64,000 bases of DNA from Ensifer adhaerens (GCF_020035535.1 NZ_CP083350.1:2180501-2244500), one strand, 5' to 3'; positions 16,764 to 25,970 are shown, counted from the stretch's first letter. Made by a program: numbers and translations. Notes: generated by a model from the sequence alone, not told the origin.

Positions 16764-18188
16764 TCAGGCGCCTCCGAGTGATCCGACCGCAATTCCATTC
16801 GGCACCGGTTTTCGCCAGGATAGCCGCGCTGCGTCATGATGCTCCGCCAAGCGCCTTTCACACGCATGCAAGTGGACCTTCTTGCCGTGAAGGTCGGCGT
16901 ACTCGAGGTGGGTCGCAATCCACGGAGCGAGCCGGATGGTCATCGTGTCCGGATCAATCGACAGCAATTTGCTGTCAAACAGCCCGTGTATGTCTGAGCG
17001 CAGAAGTAGCCCGTTCCTGGGGCTGTTGACCAACGGTCCGCCCTTATAATGCGGCGATATGTGCGCTGCCTGCAGGATGTCGGCGATTGCGGTTCCAGTC
17101 ACGCAGCATCTTGCGCCGTACATCTCAATGAGACGCCGCCGAAAATAGGTTTGCTCGGGGCGGGTCTGCACGAGGGCGTATGACGGAATACGCACTCCGC
17201 TACTGTCTGCGTCGTGTTCCAGGAGGGCGGAGAGGGCCTGCCAGTCCGAGTAGATGACGTCCACGATTGCATCCCGGTGTCTTTCAAGGCTTATGCAGGT
17301 GGCCCTTGCGTTGAGAGACGCAACCACATCGTCGCCGAAAGAGGACTTGGCATAGGGCTTGCCATCATTGAGCCAGGCGACGCTACGGCGGAAGGCCGTG
17401 TCATGCTCCACGAGTTCGGGATAGTAAATTGGTGAGCTAAGAACTCGCCCCACGTATACATCGGTGCTGTGAGGGACCAGGACTGCGTCTCCGATCTTCA
17501 TTCGCCGCAAGAAGCGCTGCATTTCTCCGGCGCCTTTTCCCGCGTGAACACGGTCGCCATACGCGCCTTCGATGATTGCCCTAAATTCGTCTTCTTGCAC
17601 GTCAGCGGAGATGAGCTTCGATGCTTCGCTCCAGCCGATCGAGATCTGATCGTCTTCGATCACTTCTAGGACCTTGTCGATCCCTCGGGGTCTGATGTGG
17701 AGCCGATAGAAATCCACGCCTGGGAGCCGGACAACCGATCCCGACTGAGGATCGGGGGCGCGTTCCTCCCTCAACTGAGCGGCCCATTCCAGGAAGCGTT
17801 TCGTCTGACTGACGATGTCGCGAGGCGCTCCATCAAGGCATGCGACCTTGTAATAGCGTTTGATGCCGTTCGACAGTTGGACATTAACCAGAGTTCCCGG
17901 GAGGGGCTCCAACTCTTCGAGATGCCGAACGCCAGCGGCCACCTGGACCGCGCTTGAGCGAAGAAGCCAGAGCTTTCCCTCGGCATCGCGCGCCACAAGG
18001 CCCCGATTATTGCCTGGCAGGCCATCTCGCGCTGGATTTATCTCGATGATCTTGTCACTGCTGCGACCTTGTTCATCGATCAAACCAAGTACTGAGTAGA
18101 ATGGCAAGTCGGCCCGATGCCATTGACCCACTTCGATCCAAACACCCAGATTGGGGGGCCGGCAGAGTTCGTTTTGTCCGACAGACAT
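16764..18188 (-). CDS. HNH endonuclease with EVE-like middle domain
   Basis: The frame is open to 18326, but the ATG at 18188 has a good AAGGGAG ribosome site and begins a compact protein (474 residues). The middle has a stretch (I-G-D-A-V-L-V-P-H-S-T-D-V-Y-V-G-R-V) like the EVE/MrcB-type modified-base reader fold. The C-terminus is an HNH nuclease: C-C-V-T-G, A-A-H-I-S-P, then R-N-G-L-L-L-R-S-D-I-H-G-L-F-D. This resembles modification-dependent restriction enzymes that read a base and cut. It lies directly before the RecB/helicase fusion. HNH is certain; the reader domain is tentative. Confidence 0.85.
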   Translation of the reverse strand: MSVGQNELCRPPNLGVWIEVGQWHRADLPFYSVLGLIDEQGRSSDKIIEINPARDGLPGNNRGLVARDAEGKLWLLRSSAVQVAAGVRHLEELEPLPGTLVNVQLSNGIKRYYKVACLDGAPRDIVSQTKRFLEWAAQLREERAPDPQSGSVVRLPGVDFYRLHIRPRGIDKVLEVIEDDQISIGWSEASKLISADVQEDEFRAIIEGAYGDRVHAGKGAGEMQRFLRRMKIGDAVLVPHSTDVYVGRVLSSPIYYPELVEHDTAFRRSVAWLNDGKPYAKSSFGDDVVASLNARATCISLERHRDAIVDVIYSDWQALSALLEHDADSSGVRIPSYALVQTRPEQTYFRRRLIEMYGARCCVTGTAIADILQAAHISPHYKGGPLVNSPRNGLLLRSDIHGLFDSKLLSIDPDTMTIRLAPWIATHLEYADLHGKKVHLHACERRLAEHHDAARLSWRKPVPNGIAVGSLGGA

Positions 18189-18362
18189 CGCGCTCCCTTC
18201 GGCCCAGAAGGCGTTTCGCCAGACGATCATTGCGGACATGATAGTGGCGCGATCTTCGACGGACTGCATATCGGCGGCACTCGGCATCTTAAACTCACAA
18301 TTGCACGGATAAAAAAGTGGCCCCATCGCGAATGACAGGAACAGGGCAGACTGGATTATGGG

Positions 18363-18857
18363 CTAGGCAGTGGCCACTTCCGCTCGGAGGGCCTCGTACG
18401 TCGGGAATGTCCGGCCGACCTTCTTGCCGCGTGTGATGATGTACGAACCCTGTTCGGTGCGGCGGAAATATGTATCGCCAAGTTTGCCTTCGATCGGATT
18501 TGCTTTCGTATGCTCGATCACCTTCTCAACAATGCTGTCCAAGTACGTTTTGTCGTTTAACGCCAGATACTTTTCGGCAAGCAGATCAACGGCGGCGGGA
18601 CTGATGGCGGCGACCTTCGCTGCGGCAACTGCCACATCCGCGTCGACCTCTAAGAGGGTGTTCCAGCGCCTCATGTCGGGCGCTGGGGTTCGCGCCGCCA
18701 GGCTGGGATCAGTTCCGACGAGGAAAAGAACGATGATCCCAAAGATCCCGGTGATGCAACACGCGATCCCCCATGCCATGACATTTCGATTGCGGGAACG
18801 CGCCATAGCGGCCCCGATCATTCCGAAAACAGGTGCGAGCAAAATGGCGATCAGCAT
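18363..18857 (-). CDS. Small membrane protein, unknown
   Basis: The ATG at 18857 has a GAGGGA site six bases upstream and starts at a hydrophobic segment (M-L-I-A-I-L-L-A-P-V-F-G). The 164-residue protein has two membrane helices in the first 55 residues. A cytosolic helical domain then ends in a small beta unit (G-S-Y-I-I-T-R-G-K-K-V-G-R). It is co-directional with the HNH and helicase genes 175 bp downstream and might be transcribed with them. No family recognised. Confidence 0.6.
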   Translation of the reverse strand: MLIAILLAPVFGMIGAAMARSRNRNVMAWGIACCITGIFGIIVLFLVGTDPSLAARTPAPDMRRWNTLLEVDADVAVAAAKVAAISPAAVDLLAEKYLALNDKTYLDSIVEKVIEHTKANPIEGKLGDTYFRRTEQGSYIITRGKKVGRTFPTYEALRAEVATA

Positions 18858-19144
18858 GATTGGTCCCTCGTTGTTCATTTCTAGGTTGTAAGCTCCGACG
18901 CGTAAATTTTTGGAAAAAAGGCTTTGAAGACTTGAACCCTCGCCCACGGCACTTCGAAGGATTCGAGGAAATCGTTACTGGTTTCGTCATCGCCCTGCAG
19001 TCGCTCGAATGTTGACAGGGTTCACAGGCCAGTAGCGTCGAATGATGAAGAACAATCGCGTCGAGGATGGGGCTTCCCGACCTTTGTTGACTACGCGTTG
19101 CGTTCGATGGAAAAGCAGATTGCGTACTCAAACAGGAGAAAGCC

Positions 19145-19609
19145 ATGGCCGAGACCATTGCGGAACAACCAGTTGCAACAAATGAGGGTGGTATAGAAAA
19201 GGAAAAGCCGAAGCCGTCGAAGACTAAGAAGTCGTCGGGCCAAGCTGCCCGGAAACCTGTCGGAAAAACTGCTGAAGGCACGGCGCGTAGGATCGGGAAA
19301 TACACTGACCAAGAGCGCCGAGTGAAACTGAATGCGATCGACGACATGGTGAGATCGGGGACCCACAATCTCAAGGCTGCAGTTAAGGAGATGGGGATTG
19401 GTGATCAGACCTACTATAATTGGAGGAAGGCGCTCGCCACTCCAGACGCCTTGAATGAAGAGCTGGCGGCAGATCATGGCCCGGCGGGCGCTGACACGTT
19501 CCAGGATCTGGTGCGGCTTGAGGAAGAAAATAACCGGTTGCGAAAGGCGCTGGCAGAAAAGTTGCACGCGGAGAATGCTGAACTTAAAAAGAAACTCGGA
19601 TTGGACTAG
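19145..19609 (+). CDS. SyrB-like transcriptional regulator
   Basis: The 154-residue protein starts after an AGGAG ribosome site. It has a lysine/alanine-rich N-terminus, a helix-turn-helix-like block (E-R-R-V-K-L-N-A-I-D-D-M, then M-G-I-G-D-Q-T-Y-Y-N-W-R-K-A) like that in IS3-type OrfA and SyrB proteins, and a C-terminal coiled coil (E-E-E-N-N-R-L-R-K-A-L-A-E-K-L). This matches the SyrB family, originally a rhizobial regulator of symbiotic exopolysaccharide genes through SyrM. Many paralogues of unknown role exist. Here it stands between two defence clusters. Confidence 0.8.
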   Translation: MAETIAEQPVATNEGGIEKEKPKPSKTKKSSGQAARKPVGKTAEGTARRIGKYTDQERRVKLNAIDDMVRSGTHNLKAAVKEMGIGDQTYYNWRKALATPDALNEELAADHGPAGADTFQDLVRLEEENNRLRKALAEKLHAENAELKKKLGLD

Positions 19610-19840
19610 CAACGGACTTCGCCCCTCGCTGAGGCGGACTTCAAAGTAGCCAGCGCGCCACGGTTCTTAAGCGGAAGCAACGATGGAGATTGGAGGGCTC
19701 GTCAAATGATGGCCCGCCGCTTCCAGCGAGCCTTGCGTCGACAGTTGCGATTTCTAAAGAGTAAATTGACAGCCGCCGCTCCGGAACGTATCCCCGCGTA
19801 AGTGATCCACGAGTATCCGGATGGAGACAAGCAGTCCTAC

Positions 19841-20380
19841 ATGAGAGCGTCGATAAAAACATTCGTCGTCGAGGTTAAGCGCAATCGCCGGCTTGCAAAG
19901 CCTCGCGTAGACTCGATCTGGGGAGATATAGACTTAAGATCCGCGGCTCGGGAAGTAATCGGGTTCGATTATGTCGACTCTGGCCGCGAAATCTTCAATA
20001 CCGGGGAAGAGACATCTCTGGAAGTGAAGGGGGAAACGGAAAAGTCTCAAGTTCTCGCTTCGGATGTCCCTGAATTCGCGGCGGAACTCTACGACGCTGA
20101 CGACCCAATCGAAAATGTTGTCGCACGGAAACCGCCTCGGCGGTCGCCACGAAAAAAGAAAGCTTTTCGGGAACAGGACCAAGGAAAGCTGCTTCGCGTC
20201 GCCGATGATGAACCGGATGCGACGCGACCGACGTTCGCTGACCTAGAATCGCTTGCTGTTCTCGAGGCCGAAAACGCACACCTTAAAACTCTCTGGGCGG
20301 AACAGCTCCGGCGAGAAAACGAACAGCTCAGCATAATGCTTTCCCGAGTTTCGTTCGCGTCTGTGCATCTGCCGGATTAA
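19841..20380 (+). CDS. SyrB-associated/SyrB-like hypothetical protein
   Basis: The frame is open from a GTG at 19802, but the ATG at 19841 (M-R-A-S-I-K-T-F-V-V-E-V-K) is the likelier start. The 179-residue protein begins with a basic block containing I-W-G-D-I-D-L. An acidic linker and a K/R-rich patch follow, then a C-terminal coiled coil (L-E-A-E-N-A-H-L-K-T-L-W-A-E-Q-L) strikingly like the tail of the upstream SyrB-like protein. The two probably form a related pair, perhaps heteromers through their coiled coils. Confidence 0.65.
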   Translation: MRASIKTFVVEVKRNRRLAKPRVDSIWGDIDLRSAAREVIGFDYVDSGREIFNTGEETSLEVKGETEKSQVLASDVPEFAAELYDADDPIENVVARKPPRRSPRKKKAFREQDQGKLLRVADDEPDATRPTFADLESLAVLEAENAHLKTLWAEQLRRENEQLSIMLSRVSFASVHLPD

Positions 20381-20456
20381 TTCCTTTCCTAAATCGCACC
20401 GGCGCTCTTGCCATGACTACGGGGGTGAGAAAGACTTCCATAAGGGAGATAATCAG

Positions 20457-20675
20457 ATGCAGTCAGAAGCGAGCAATGGAGTGGATCCACAGGAGCTGCG
20501 TTATGAGGACGGTATTGTGATTTTCTGTGGTGAGTTTTCGGAAAACGATCAACGGCTACTTAGAGAGGCCGCCTTGTCCGCGGTTCAACTCGATCTAGTC
20601 CGGAGTATGCCAAGCACGCTGTCGCACTTCACGACCAGCGCACGCAATGTCGTCGGTAACATCAGAATATGCTGA
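20457..20675 (+). CDS. Small hypothetical protein (72 aa)
   Basis: An ATG preceded by a strong AAGGGAG site opens a 72-residue acidic protein (Y-E-D-G-I-V-I-F-C-G-E-F-S-E-N-D). Its last 90 bp overlap the 3' end of a convergent ORF on the other strand, so one of the two may be shorter or not real. The ribosome site and N-terminal composition favour this one being translated. No family recognised. Confidence 0.42.
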   Translation: MQSEASNGVDPQELRYEDGIVIFCGEFSENDQRLLREAALSAVQLDLVRSMPSTLSHFTTSARNVVGNIRIC

Positions 20676-21064
20676 TAGCTTTGATCCTTTGCGTGTGTGC
20701 TGAGTTCGCACAGATCGCCCTCTGCGTCAAATTTGAAGGCGTCCTTCATTTCAGACGCTGAGAAGTTTTCGTAGTCCTTCGAGGTCATTTCGGGTCGATG
20801 ATCACGAAGAAGATGAACAGCTTCTTCATAGGCCTCTCTCTCGGATCCAGTTCTTTCCTTTTCCTCCCAGCCAATGAACTTATTCGTCAAGAGTTCGCGC
20901 CCCTCGGCAGCGAAGTGCGTGAGCGATTCGCGCATCACGATCAAACGGGTCGACCGACCGTCGATGTCAACAAATCGAAAAATCGCGCCTCCACCGAAAC
21001 TGGTGACCGCGGCGATATTGAATGAGATGGCGAAGAAGGCTGTTGGCTTTTCGGGACGGTTCAT
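20585..21064 (-). CDS. Hypothetical protein
   Basis: From the ATG at 21064 the frame gives 159 residues with even, globular composition (F-R-F-V-D-I-D-G-R-S-T-R-L-I-V-M-R-E-S-L, followed by a charged helical middle). No membrane or signal segment and no known motif. It is convergent with the 72-residue ORF and overlaps it by about 90 bp. The ribosome site is weak. It may be a rhizobial orphan; confidence is limited. Confidence 0.45.
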   Translation of the reverse strand: MNRPEKPTAFFAISFNIAAVTSFGGGAIFRFVDIDGRSTRLIVMRESLTHFAAEGRELLTNKFIGWEEKERTGSEREAYEEAVHLLRDHRPEMTSKDYENFSASEMKDAFKFDAEGDLCELSTHAKDQSYQHILMLPTTLRALVVKCDSVLGILRTRSS

Positions 21065-21498
21065 AGAGTGGTCGCTACCTTGAATTGAATAAAAGCCATC
21101 TATCAACCAATACTTAATTCGAGATAAACGCCTGAAGTCCCGACTGCTTCCAGCTTAATCTGGAAAGGGTCTTGGCTTAGATCTCGGACAAGCCCATCCA
21201 ACGGTCAAGATGAGGAAGAGAACCTGCGTCTGCTCGGGGCGCGGGCCGAAAAACTGGACGTGAAGTATGTCGAGTGAAAAGCTTCGGAGCATCAGGGTGA
21301 ATCCTACCAGGCCTGAAGTTCCATCGTGAATATACAGACTGCCTCAGTTTTCGACCGAATGAGGGCTTGGCTGGCGGTATCAATGCAAGCCTGGTGCGGG
21401 TCGAGCCTTCGCGAAAGGTATTCTCTTCCGGACCATCCGAAATGGTTGGGACAGGCTCTGCGCCGTCACCCGAGCGGGTAACGGGCTAGGACGATCCC
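21065..21498. other. Intergenic region with no gene seen
   Basis: About 430 bp before the nuclease/motor operon. No ORF has convincing composition or a ribosome site, and I see no RNA gene or clear repeat. Confidence 0.35.
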
Positions 21499-21511
21499 GT
21501 TTACCGTAAAC
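21499..21511. promoter_or_regulatory. Palindromic operator candidate upstream of the Zorya-like operon
   Basis: GTTTACCGTAAAC is a perfect 13-bp palindrome around a central C, about 95 bp before the first gene of the operon. A degenerate echo, TTTACTTGTAG, follows about 20 bp later. The AT-rich surroundings would suit a promoter. Regulator unknown. Confidence 0.4.
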
Positions 21512-21606
21512 AAAGTCTTAATTTACTTGTAGTTGAAAAATTCCGCGTCCTGCATTAACCACCAATTCTAAGGGGATAGGGGCGCGGAAAAATTTGTAGA
21601 TTCCTT

Positions 21607-22251
21607 TTGATCGTCGCATGGGCGCTTACCGCATCGATCGCGGTGTCTGGAGAAGCCGTCAGGGTTGTCGACGGCGACACCTTGGACATTGGTGGCATTC
21701 GCTACCGGCTTCATGGAATTGATGCACCGGAAGCGGGCCAAGCCTGTAGCGCCAAGGGCGGCGGTACTTGGCCATGCGGCAGAGACGCGATCCGCCAGAT
21801 TGAAGATCTCGTCCAGGGCCGTAATGTCACATGTGAACCCAAAGGCCGCGATACCTACGGGCGAGTGATCGCCGTCTGCTTCGCCGACGGCGGCGAAATC
21901 AATTCCGCCATGGTTCGCGCTGGACTGGCCTGGGCATTCCGGAAATATTCCGAAGACTACGCTCAATTGGAGCAAGAGGCCCGGCAGGCCCAGGTGGGCG
22001 TCTGGCAGGCCGAAACCGAGACACCTTGGGACTATCGCGCTTCGAAGTGGGCTTCTGCAGTATCCCAGTCGCCGAACCAGGCGTGTCCGATCAAAGGCAA
22101 CATCAATCGTCAGGGCGAGCGCATCTATCACGCGCCGTGGTCCCGAGACTACGCCAAAACCAAGATCAATACCGCCAGCGGTGAACGCTGGTTTTGCTCG
22201 GAAGACGAGGCCGTTGCGGCCGGTTGGCGGCCTCCAATGTGGGGGCGGTAG
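21607..22251 (+). CDS. Secreted thermonuclease-like (SNase) protein
   Basis: The frame starts at a TTG with no better in-frame start. The first ~16 residues form a short signal peptide, so the product is probably periplasmic. The staphylococcal-nuclease fold is clear: V-V-D-G-D-T, then Y-R-L-H-G-I-D-A-P-E and D-T-Y-G-R. R34, E42 and R86 match the spacing of the catalytic R35/E43/R87 of the S. aureus enzyme. A C-terminal domain (W-F-C-S-E-D-E-A-V-A-A-G-W-R) is common in rhizobial homologues. It lies 26 bp upstream of the membrane/motor genes and appears to be the first gene of their operon. Whether it is part of the system or a passenger is open. Confidence 0.85.
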   Translation: MIVAWALTASIAVSGEAVRVVDGDTLDIGGIRYRLHGIDAPEAGQACSAKGGGTWPCGRDAIRQIEDLVQGRNVTCEPKGRDTYGRVIAVCFADGGEINSAMVRAGLAWAFRKYSEDYAQLEQEARQAQVGVWQAETETPWDYRASKWASAVSQSPNQACPIKGNINRQGERIYHAPWSRDYAKTKINTASGERWFCSEDEAVAAGWRPPMWGR

Positions 22252-22277
22252 CCGCACCTCTATCTCAGGATAACATC

Positions 22278-23732
22278 ATGGCACCTCGATTTGACTCGCT
22301 AAACAAGCTCTTCGAAAGCGTCCGGGAATCGAACCACGATTTCCGCGTCACCACCGATCCGTTCCCGCCGCTCGACGTCGACAAGCTGGAACGGACCCTG
22401 GAGCTGGAAGAAAAGGGCACGCGGAACGGCAAAGCAAACACGCCGAAAGAGGACTCGCGCGATCAGGACGAAGTCGAGAGAGGCATAGCCGAACGGATCG
22501 AAAGCTTGCGTGACGACGCATACCAGGTACTTGAGGGGCATCTAAGCACCTACGGTACGCGTTTGCGCAACCTCGACTTCGACGGCCACTTCAACAGAAT
22601 CCAAGTTGTCAACAATGCGAGCGTCGATGACTTCCGTGCCGACGTGGCCACGGGGCGCGACGAGCTTCATGGCCTTCGGAAGGATCTGAGAGAGTCGGAT
22701 GTCGAGCTTGCCAATTTCCGCAAGCTGAATGGTCTTGAGCTGAGGGTCGCCCGCACCAAAGGGCGGATGGCGACCATCCTCAAGTGGTGCGTCATCCTCG
22801 CCCTGTTGATCGTCGAAACGATGGTAAACGGCATCTACCTCGCTAAGGGCAACGACCAAGGCCTTGTCGGCGGCATCGGATACGCCTTTTCGTTCGCGTT
22901 CGCGAACGTGGTCTCGACAGTCGTGCTGGGTCTTTTCGTCGTGCCGCGGGTCGTGCACCGATCGTTCTGGTGGAAGCTGGTGGGCCTGCTGGGCATCGCC
23001 GCCTGGCTGACGGTGGCGTTGGGCCTGAATCTGGTGATGGCCCATTATCGCGAAGTCTCCGCCACGGCGTTCGACAATGTCGGCCGTATTGTCATGGAGC
23101 GCCTGACCAATGCGCCACTGGTCATGAACGATATCGACTCGTGGGTGCTGTTTGCCAGCGGCGTCCTTTTCTCAACGATCGCACTCATCGATTCCCTTCT
23201 GATGAAGGACCCGTACCCGGGTTACGCCGACACCTACACCCGGTACGTCGACGCCCGTGACGATTACATTGATCGCAAGGCGGATCTGATCGATCAGCTG
23301 AAGGGGATCCGCGACGACCACAATCAGAAGGTCGACGGCATCATCCTTGCTCTTTCTCAACGCCGGAAGGAATGCGCTGCCATCATCGACAGCCGTACGA
23401 GGATGATCAAGCAGTTTTCGGAGCACCAAAACCATCTCGAAGTCTCTGGTCGGCGCCTGTTCGCTACCTACAGGGAGGCCAACCGAGCCACCCGCACCGA
23501 ACCTCAGCCCAAACGGTTTTCGACGCAGTACAGCCTCGATCGGCGAAAGCCTGCCATCGATAAGTCGGACGACTGGAGCGACAAGGAACTGGGCGAACGC
23601 ATCAAAGCAGCTCAAGCCGAAATGGCAGACCAGATGAAGCGCATCAGCGCCGAATTCGAAGCCGCAGTCACCGCCTATCACCAACTGGACAATCTTTTCC
23701 CGGAGACGATCAATGGCCCGGCGCAGGCGTAG
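22278..23732 (+). CDS. Four-TM membrane protein with coiled coils
   Basis: ATG 22278 has an AGGA site and begins a 484-residue protein (the frame is open further upstream inside the SNase gene). About 155 residues of charged, helical cytosolic sequence precede four membrane helices (near residues 165-185, 193-215, 222-245 and 280-300). A long cytosolic coiled-coil tail of about 170 residues follows. No known family is recognised. It overlaps the next gene by 20 bp and is part of a tight operon with the MotA- and MotB-like genes. I infer a scaffold or sensor subunit of that membrane complex. Confidence 0.75.
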   Translation: MAPRFDSLNKLFESVRESNHDFRVTTDPFPPLDVDKLERTLELEEKGTRNGKANTPKEDSRDQDEVERGIAERIESLRDDAYQVLEGHLSTYGTRLRNLDFDGHFNRIQVVNNASVDDFRADVATGRDELHGLRKDLRESDVELANFRKLNGLELRVARTKGRMATILKWCVILALLIVETMVNGIYLAKGNDQGLVGGIGYAFSFAFANVVSTVVLGLFVVPRVVHRSFWWKLVGLLGIAAWLTVALGLNLVMAHYREVSATAFDNVGRIVMERLTNAPLVMNDIDSWVLFASGVLFSTIALIDSLLMKDPYPGYADTYTRYVDARDDYIDRKADLIDQLKGIRDDHNQKVDGIILALSQRRKECAAIIDSRTRMIKQFSEHQNHLEVSGRRLFATYREANRATRTEPQPKRFSTQYSLDRRKPAIDKSDDWSDKELGERIKAAQAEMADQMKRISAEFEAAVTAYHQLDNLFPETINGPAQA

Positions 23733-24525
23733 AAGAAAAGACGGGTCGCCGTGGGCGATAGTCGGCATCATCGGCCTGATGGCCTTCGTGTTCCTGAGCG
23801 TTGCAGGCTATGCGATGCTCAAGATCCGGGCTGGTGAAGCTGTGGCGCTTGACGACGATCTATGCCCCGCGACAGGCCCGGTGTCCGTTAGAGCCATACT
23901 GCTCGACTTGACCGACCCAATCTCGGAAATCACGCAAGTTGACCTGAAGCGCCAGTTCGAACGGACAGTGTCGGAGATCGAAGTCGGCGGCCTGCTCGAG
24001 GTCTACGCGCTCACGGACGAAGAAGGGAAGCTGACCCGGACCTACCGGGGGTGCAATCCAGGTGACGGCGCGACCGCGGATCCGTGGACATCCAATCCGC
24101 GAAAGAAGCAGCAGCGTTGGGAAGAGGCTTTCAACAAGCCGCTGCAGGATCTTTCGGAGTCAATTGGCAGCGGCAGCGAGTCGAAGCATTCACCAATCCT
24201 GGCAGGCATTCAGCGCATCGTGATTGAGAGCTTCTCGGCTGGCAAGCTAGAGGGTGCCTCTAAGCAACTGTATGTCGCCTCCGACATGATGGAGAACACG
24301 GACGCGTTCTCGATCTACAAATCCGGTGCTGACTACGAAGCGTTCCGCAAAAGCGCTGCGCGCGACAAGTTCAGAACGCCGCTTGATGATACCGAAGTCA
24401 AGTTCTGGGCATTCCAGCGAGAGGCTGCGGCCAAAGTAAAAGACCTTCCGGAATTTTGGGCGGCTTGGGTGAAAGCGAACCGAGGCGACCTCGTCGGTTA
24501 CGAGCGACTTGCAGGGATTGAATGA
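23713..24525 (+). CDS. Membrane-anchored VWA-like protein
   Basis: The 270-residue protein has a very basic cytosolic N-terminus (R-R-R-R-R-R-K), one membrane helix (about residues 14-36) and a periplasmic domain. The core strand A-I-L-L-D-L-T-D-P-I-S, then L-L-E-V-Y-A-L-T, a middle helix and Q-L-Y-V-A-S-D-M-M, fits a von Willebrand A-like fold. The D-x-T-D-x-x-S sequence is a degenerate MIDAS site. It overlaps both neighbours (20 bp before, 4 bp after), so stoichiometric co-translation is likely. The fold is inferred from pattern only. It may sense or bind something at the cell envelope. Confidence 0.72.
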   Translation: MARRRRRRKDGSPWAIVGIIGLMAFVFLSVAGYAMLKIRAGEAVALDDDLCPATGPVSVRAILLDLTDPISEITQVDLKRQFERTVSEIEVGGLLEVYALTDEEGKLTRTYRGCNPGDGATADPWTSNPRKKQQRWEEAFNKPLQDLSESIGSGSESKHSPILAGIQRIVIESFSAGKLEGASKQLYVASDMMENTDAFSIYKSGADYEAFRKSAARDKFRTPLDDTEVKFWAFQREAAAKVKDLPEFWAAWVKANRGDLVGYERLAGIE

Positions 24526-25970
24526 TGAGGAACATCGACATTAGGACGTTCGTCCGCGATCACGGACCAATTTGTCTCTTCGTCTTGATGACGATCATCG
24601 GGGCGGCCGTAATCTGGTTTGGCAAGCTTTACGACCTGGACATCTCGATCGTCACCACCATCCCGATCGTCTTGATGCTCGTCTATCTTGTGCTCAACCT
24701 GCTGCCCGGACTCAGGGTTCGCAGCGAACAGGCCGGTGACAACCTCTACTACATGGGGTTCATTTTCACCCTCGCGAGCCTCGGAATCTCGCTCTACAAG
24801 TTCACGGGCGAGGCCTCGATCGAGGACGTCGTGCGCAACTTCGGCATCGCGATCGTGTCGACGATCACGGGCATCGCGCTTCGCATCTTCTACAACCAGA
24901 TGCGCCGTGACCCGGCCGACATCGAAACGGCAGTGCGCGTCGAGCTTGCCGAGATGACGCGGCGCGTCAGGACCGAGCTCGACACATCTGCACTCGAGTT
25001 TTCTAGCTACCGCCGCACCAGCAACCAGATGCTGTCGGAAGGCTTCGAGGAGATCGCCAGGCAGGCGCAAAGGAACGGGGAAGCCGTCAGGGCGTCGATC
25101 GAAGCAATGTCCGTCAAGGCTACGCAGACTATTCAAGAGACCTCGGAGAAATTGCTGGCAACGCTCGAGAAGACGCACGCACAACTTGCCGAACTCGCGG
25201 ACAAGAATGTGAAGACGGTCGAGCGGGTCGCGGAACAGGTGGACAAGTCGGTCGGGCAAGTCGTCCAGCGCGCCGATGCCCTTTCGAGTACGATGGAAAG
25301 CCTGACGGCAAAGTTTTCGATCGCAAGGTCTCCCGACGAAATCCTGCGCGTAGACGTCACTCCCGCGATCGAAGCTCTGAAAGACCTGGTTGACGGCAAC
25401 GTGAAGTCGATCGAAGCCAACACCGTGGCAGCGCGCGATACGGCCAAAAAGGTGATCACCGCCATCGGTCCGTTCAAGCAGGTGGCAGCACAGCTAAACG
25501 CGCTGTCCGTGGACATTAAGGGATCCACCGCCGCAGTGGGTTCGTCCGCCGAGGCGTTGGGCAAGGCGTCCGAACAGATCCGGGAGGCAATGGACGCAGT
25601 CCGCTCCATGCTTGATGCGGAGCGCAACACGGCTGAGCAGGTTAGGAATCTCGCCGGCGTGGTGAACACTCTCGAGCTTCGCAGCTCGGAACGCGACGAG
25701 CGGGGCGCAGTTCAGAGCGACCGTATCGAAATAGCGCTGGCGAAGGTCGAAGCCATTGTCGCCGTGCCTGCTGTCGCAGAGTCCGCGTCAGTAGTGGATG
25801 AGCCTGTAGAAGCCTTGGAGAAGCCCGCGGCGGATTCGACGGAAACCAGGCCGATCATGCCGGCGCCGGCTGGAGAGGACGCCATCACGGTGCCGGAGAT
25901 GACCACCGCCGCCATTGAGGCAGCAGAACCGCAGCCTGACAAGTCGCGGTGGAGCATCTGGAACCGATGA
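24522..25970 (+). CDS. MotA/ZorA-like channel protein with long coiled-coil tail
   Basis: A 482-residue protein with four membrane helices in the first ~120 residues. The third and fourth carry small polar residues (T-L-A-S-L-G, then I-V-S-T-I-T-G), as expected for the ion path of MotA/TolQ/ExbB-type proteins. A cytosolic tail of about 250 residues is a continuous coiled coil rich in A, E, V, S and T. It is followed by a disordered proline/alanine-rich C-terminus. ZorA of Zorya has this plan: MotA-like membrane core plus long cytosolic tail. It is coupled by 4-bp overlaps to a VWA-like gene before and a MotB-like gene after. Assignment is by architecture, not by a family profile. Confidence 0.72.
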   Translation: MMRNIDIRTFVRDHGPICLFVLMTIIGAAVIWFGKLYDLDISIVTTIPIVLMLVYLVLNLLPGLRVRSEQAGDNLYYMGFIFTLASLGISLYKFTGEASIEDVVRNFGIAIVSTITGIALRIFYNQMRRDPADIETAVRVELAEMTRRVRTELDTSALEFSSYRRTSNQMLSEGFEEIARQAQRNGEAVRASIEAMSVKATQTIQETSEKLLATLEKTHAQLAELADKNVKTVERVAEQVDKSVGQVVQRADALSSTMESLTAKFSIARSPDEILRVDVTPAIEALKDLVDGNVKSIEANTVAARDTAKKVITAIGPFKQVAAQLNALSVDIKGSTAAVGSSAEALGKASEQIREAMDAVRSMLDAERNTAEQVRNLAGVVNTLELRSSERDERGAVQSDRIEIALAKVEAIVAVPAVAESASVVDEPVEALEKPAADSTETRPIMPAPAGEDAITVPEMTTAAIEAAEPQPDKSRWSIWNR

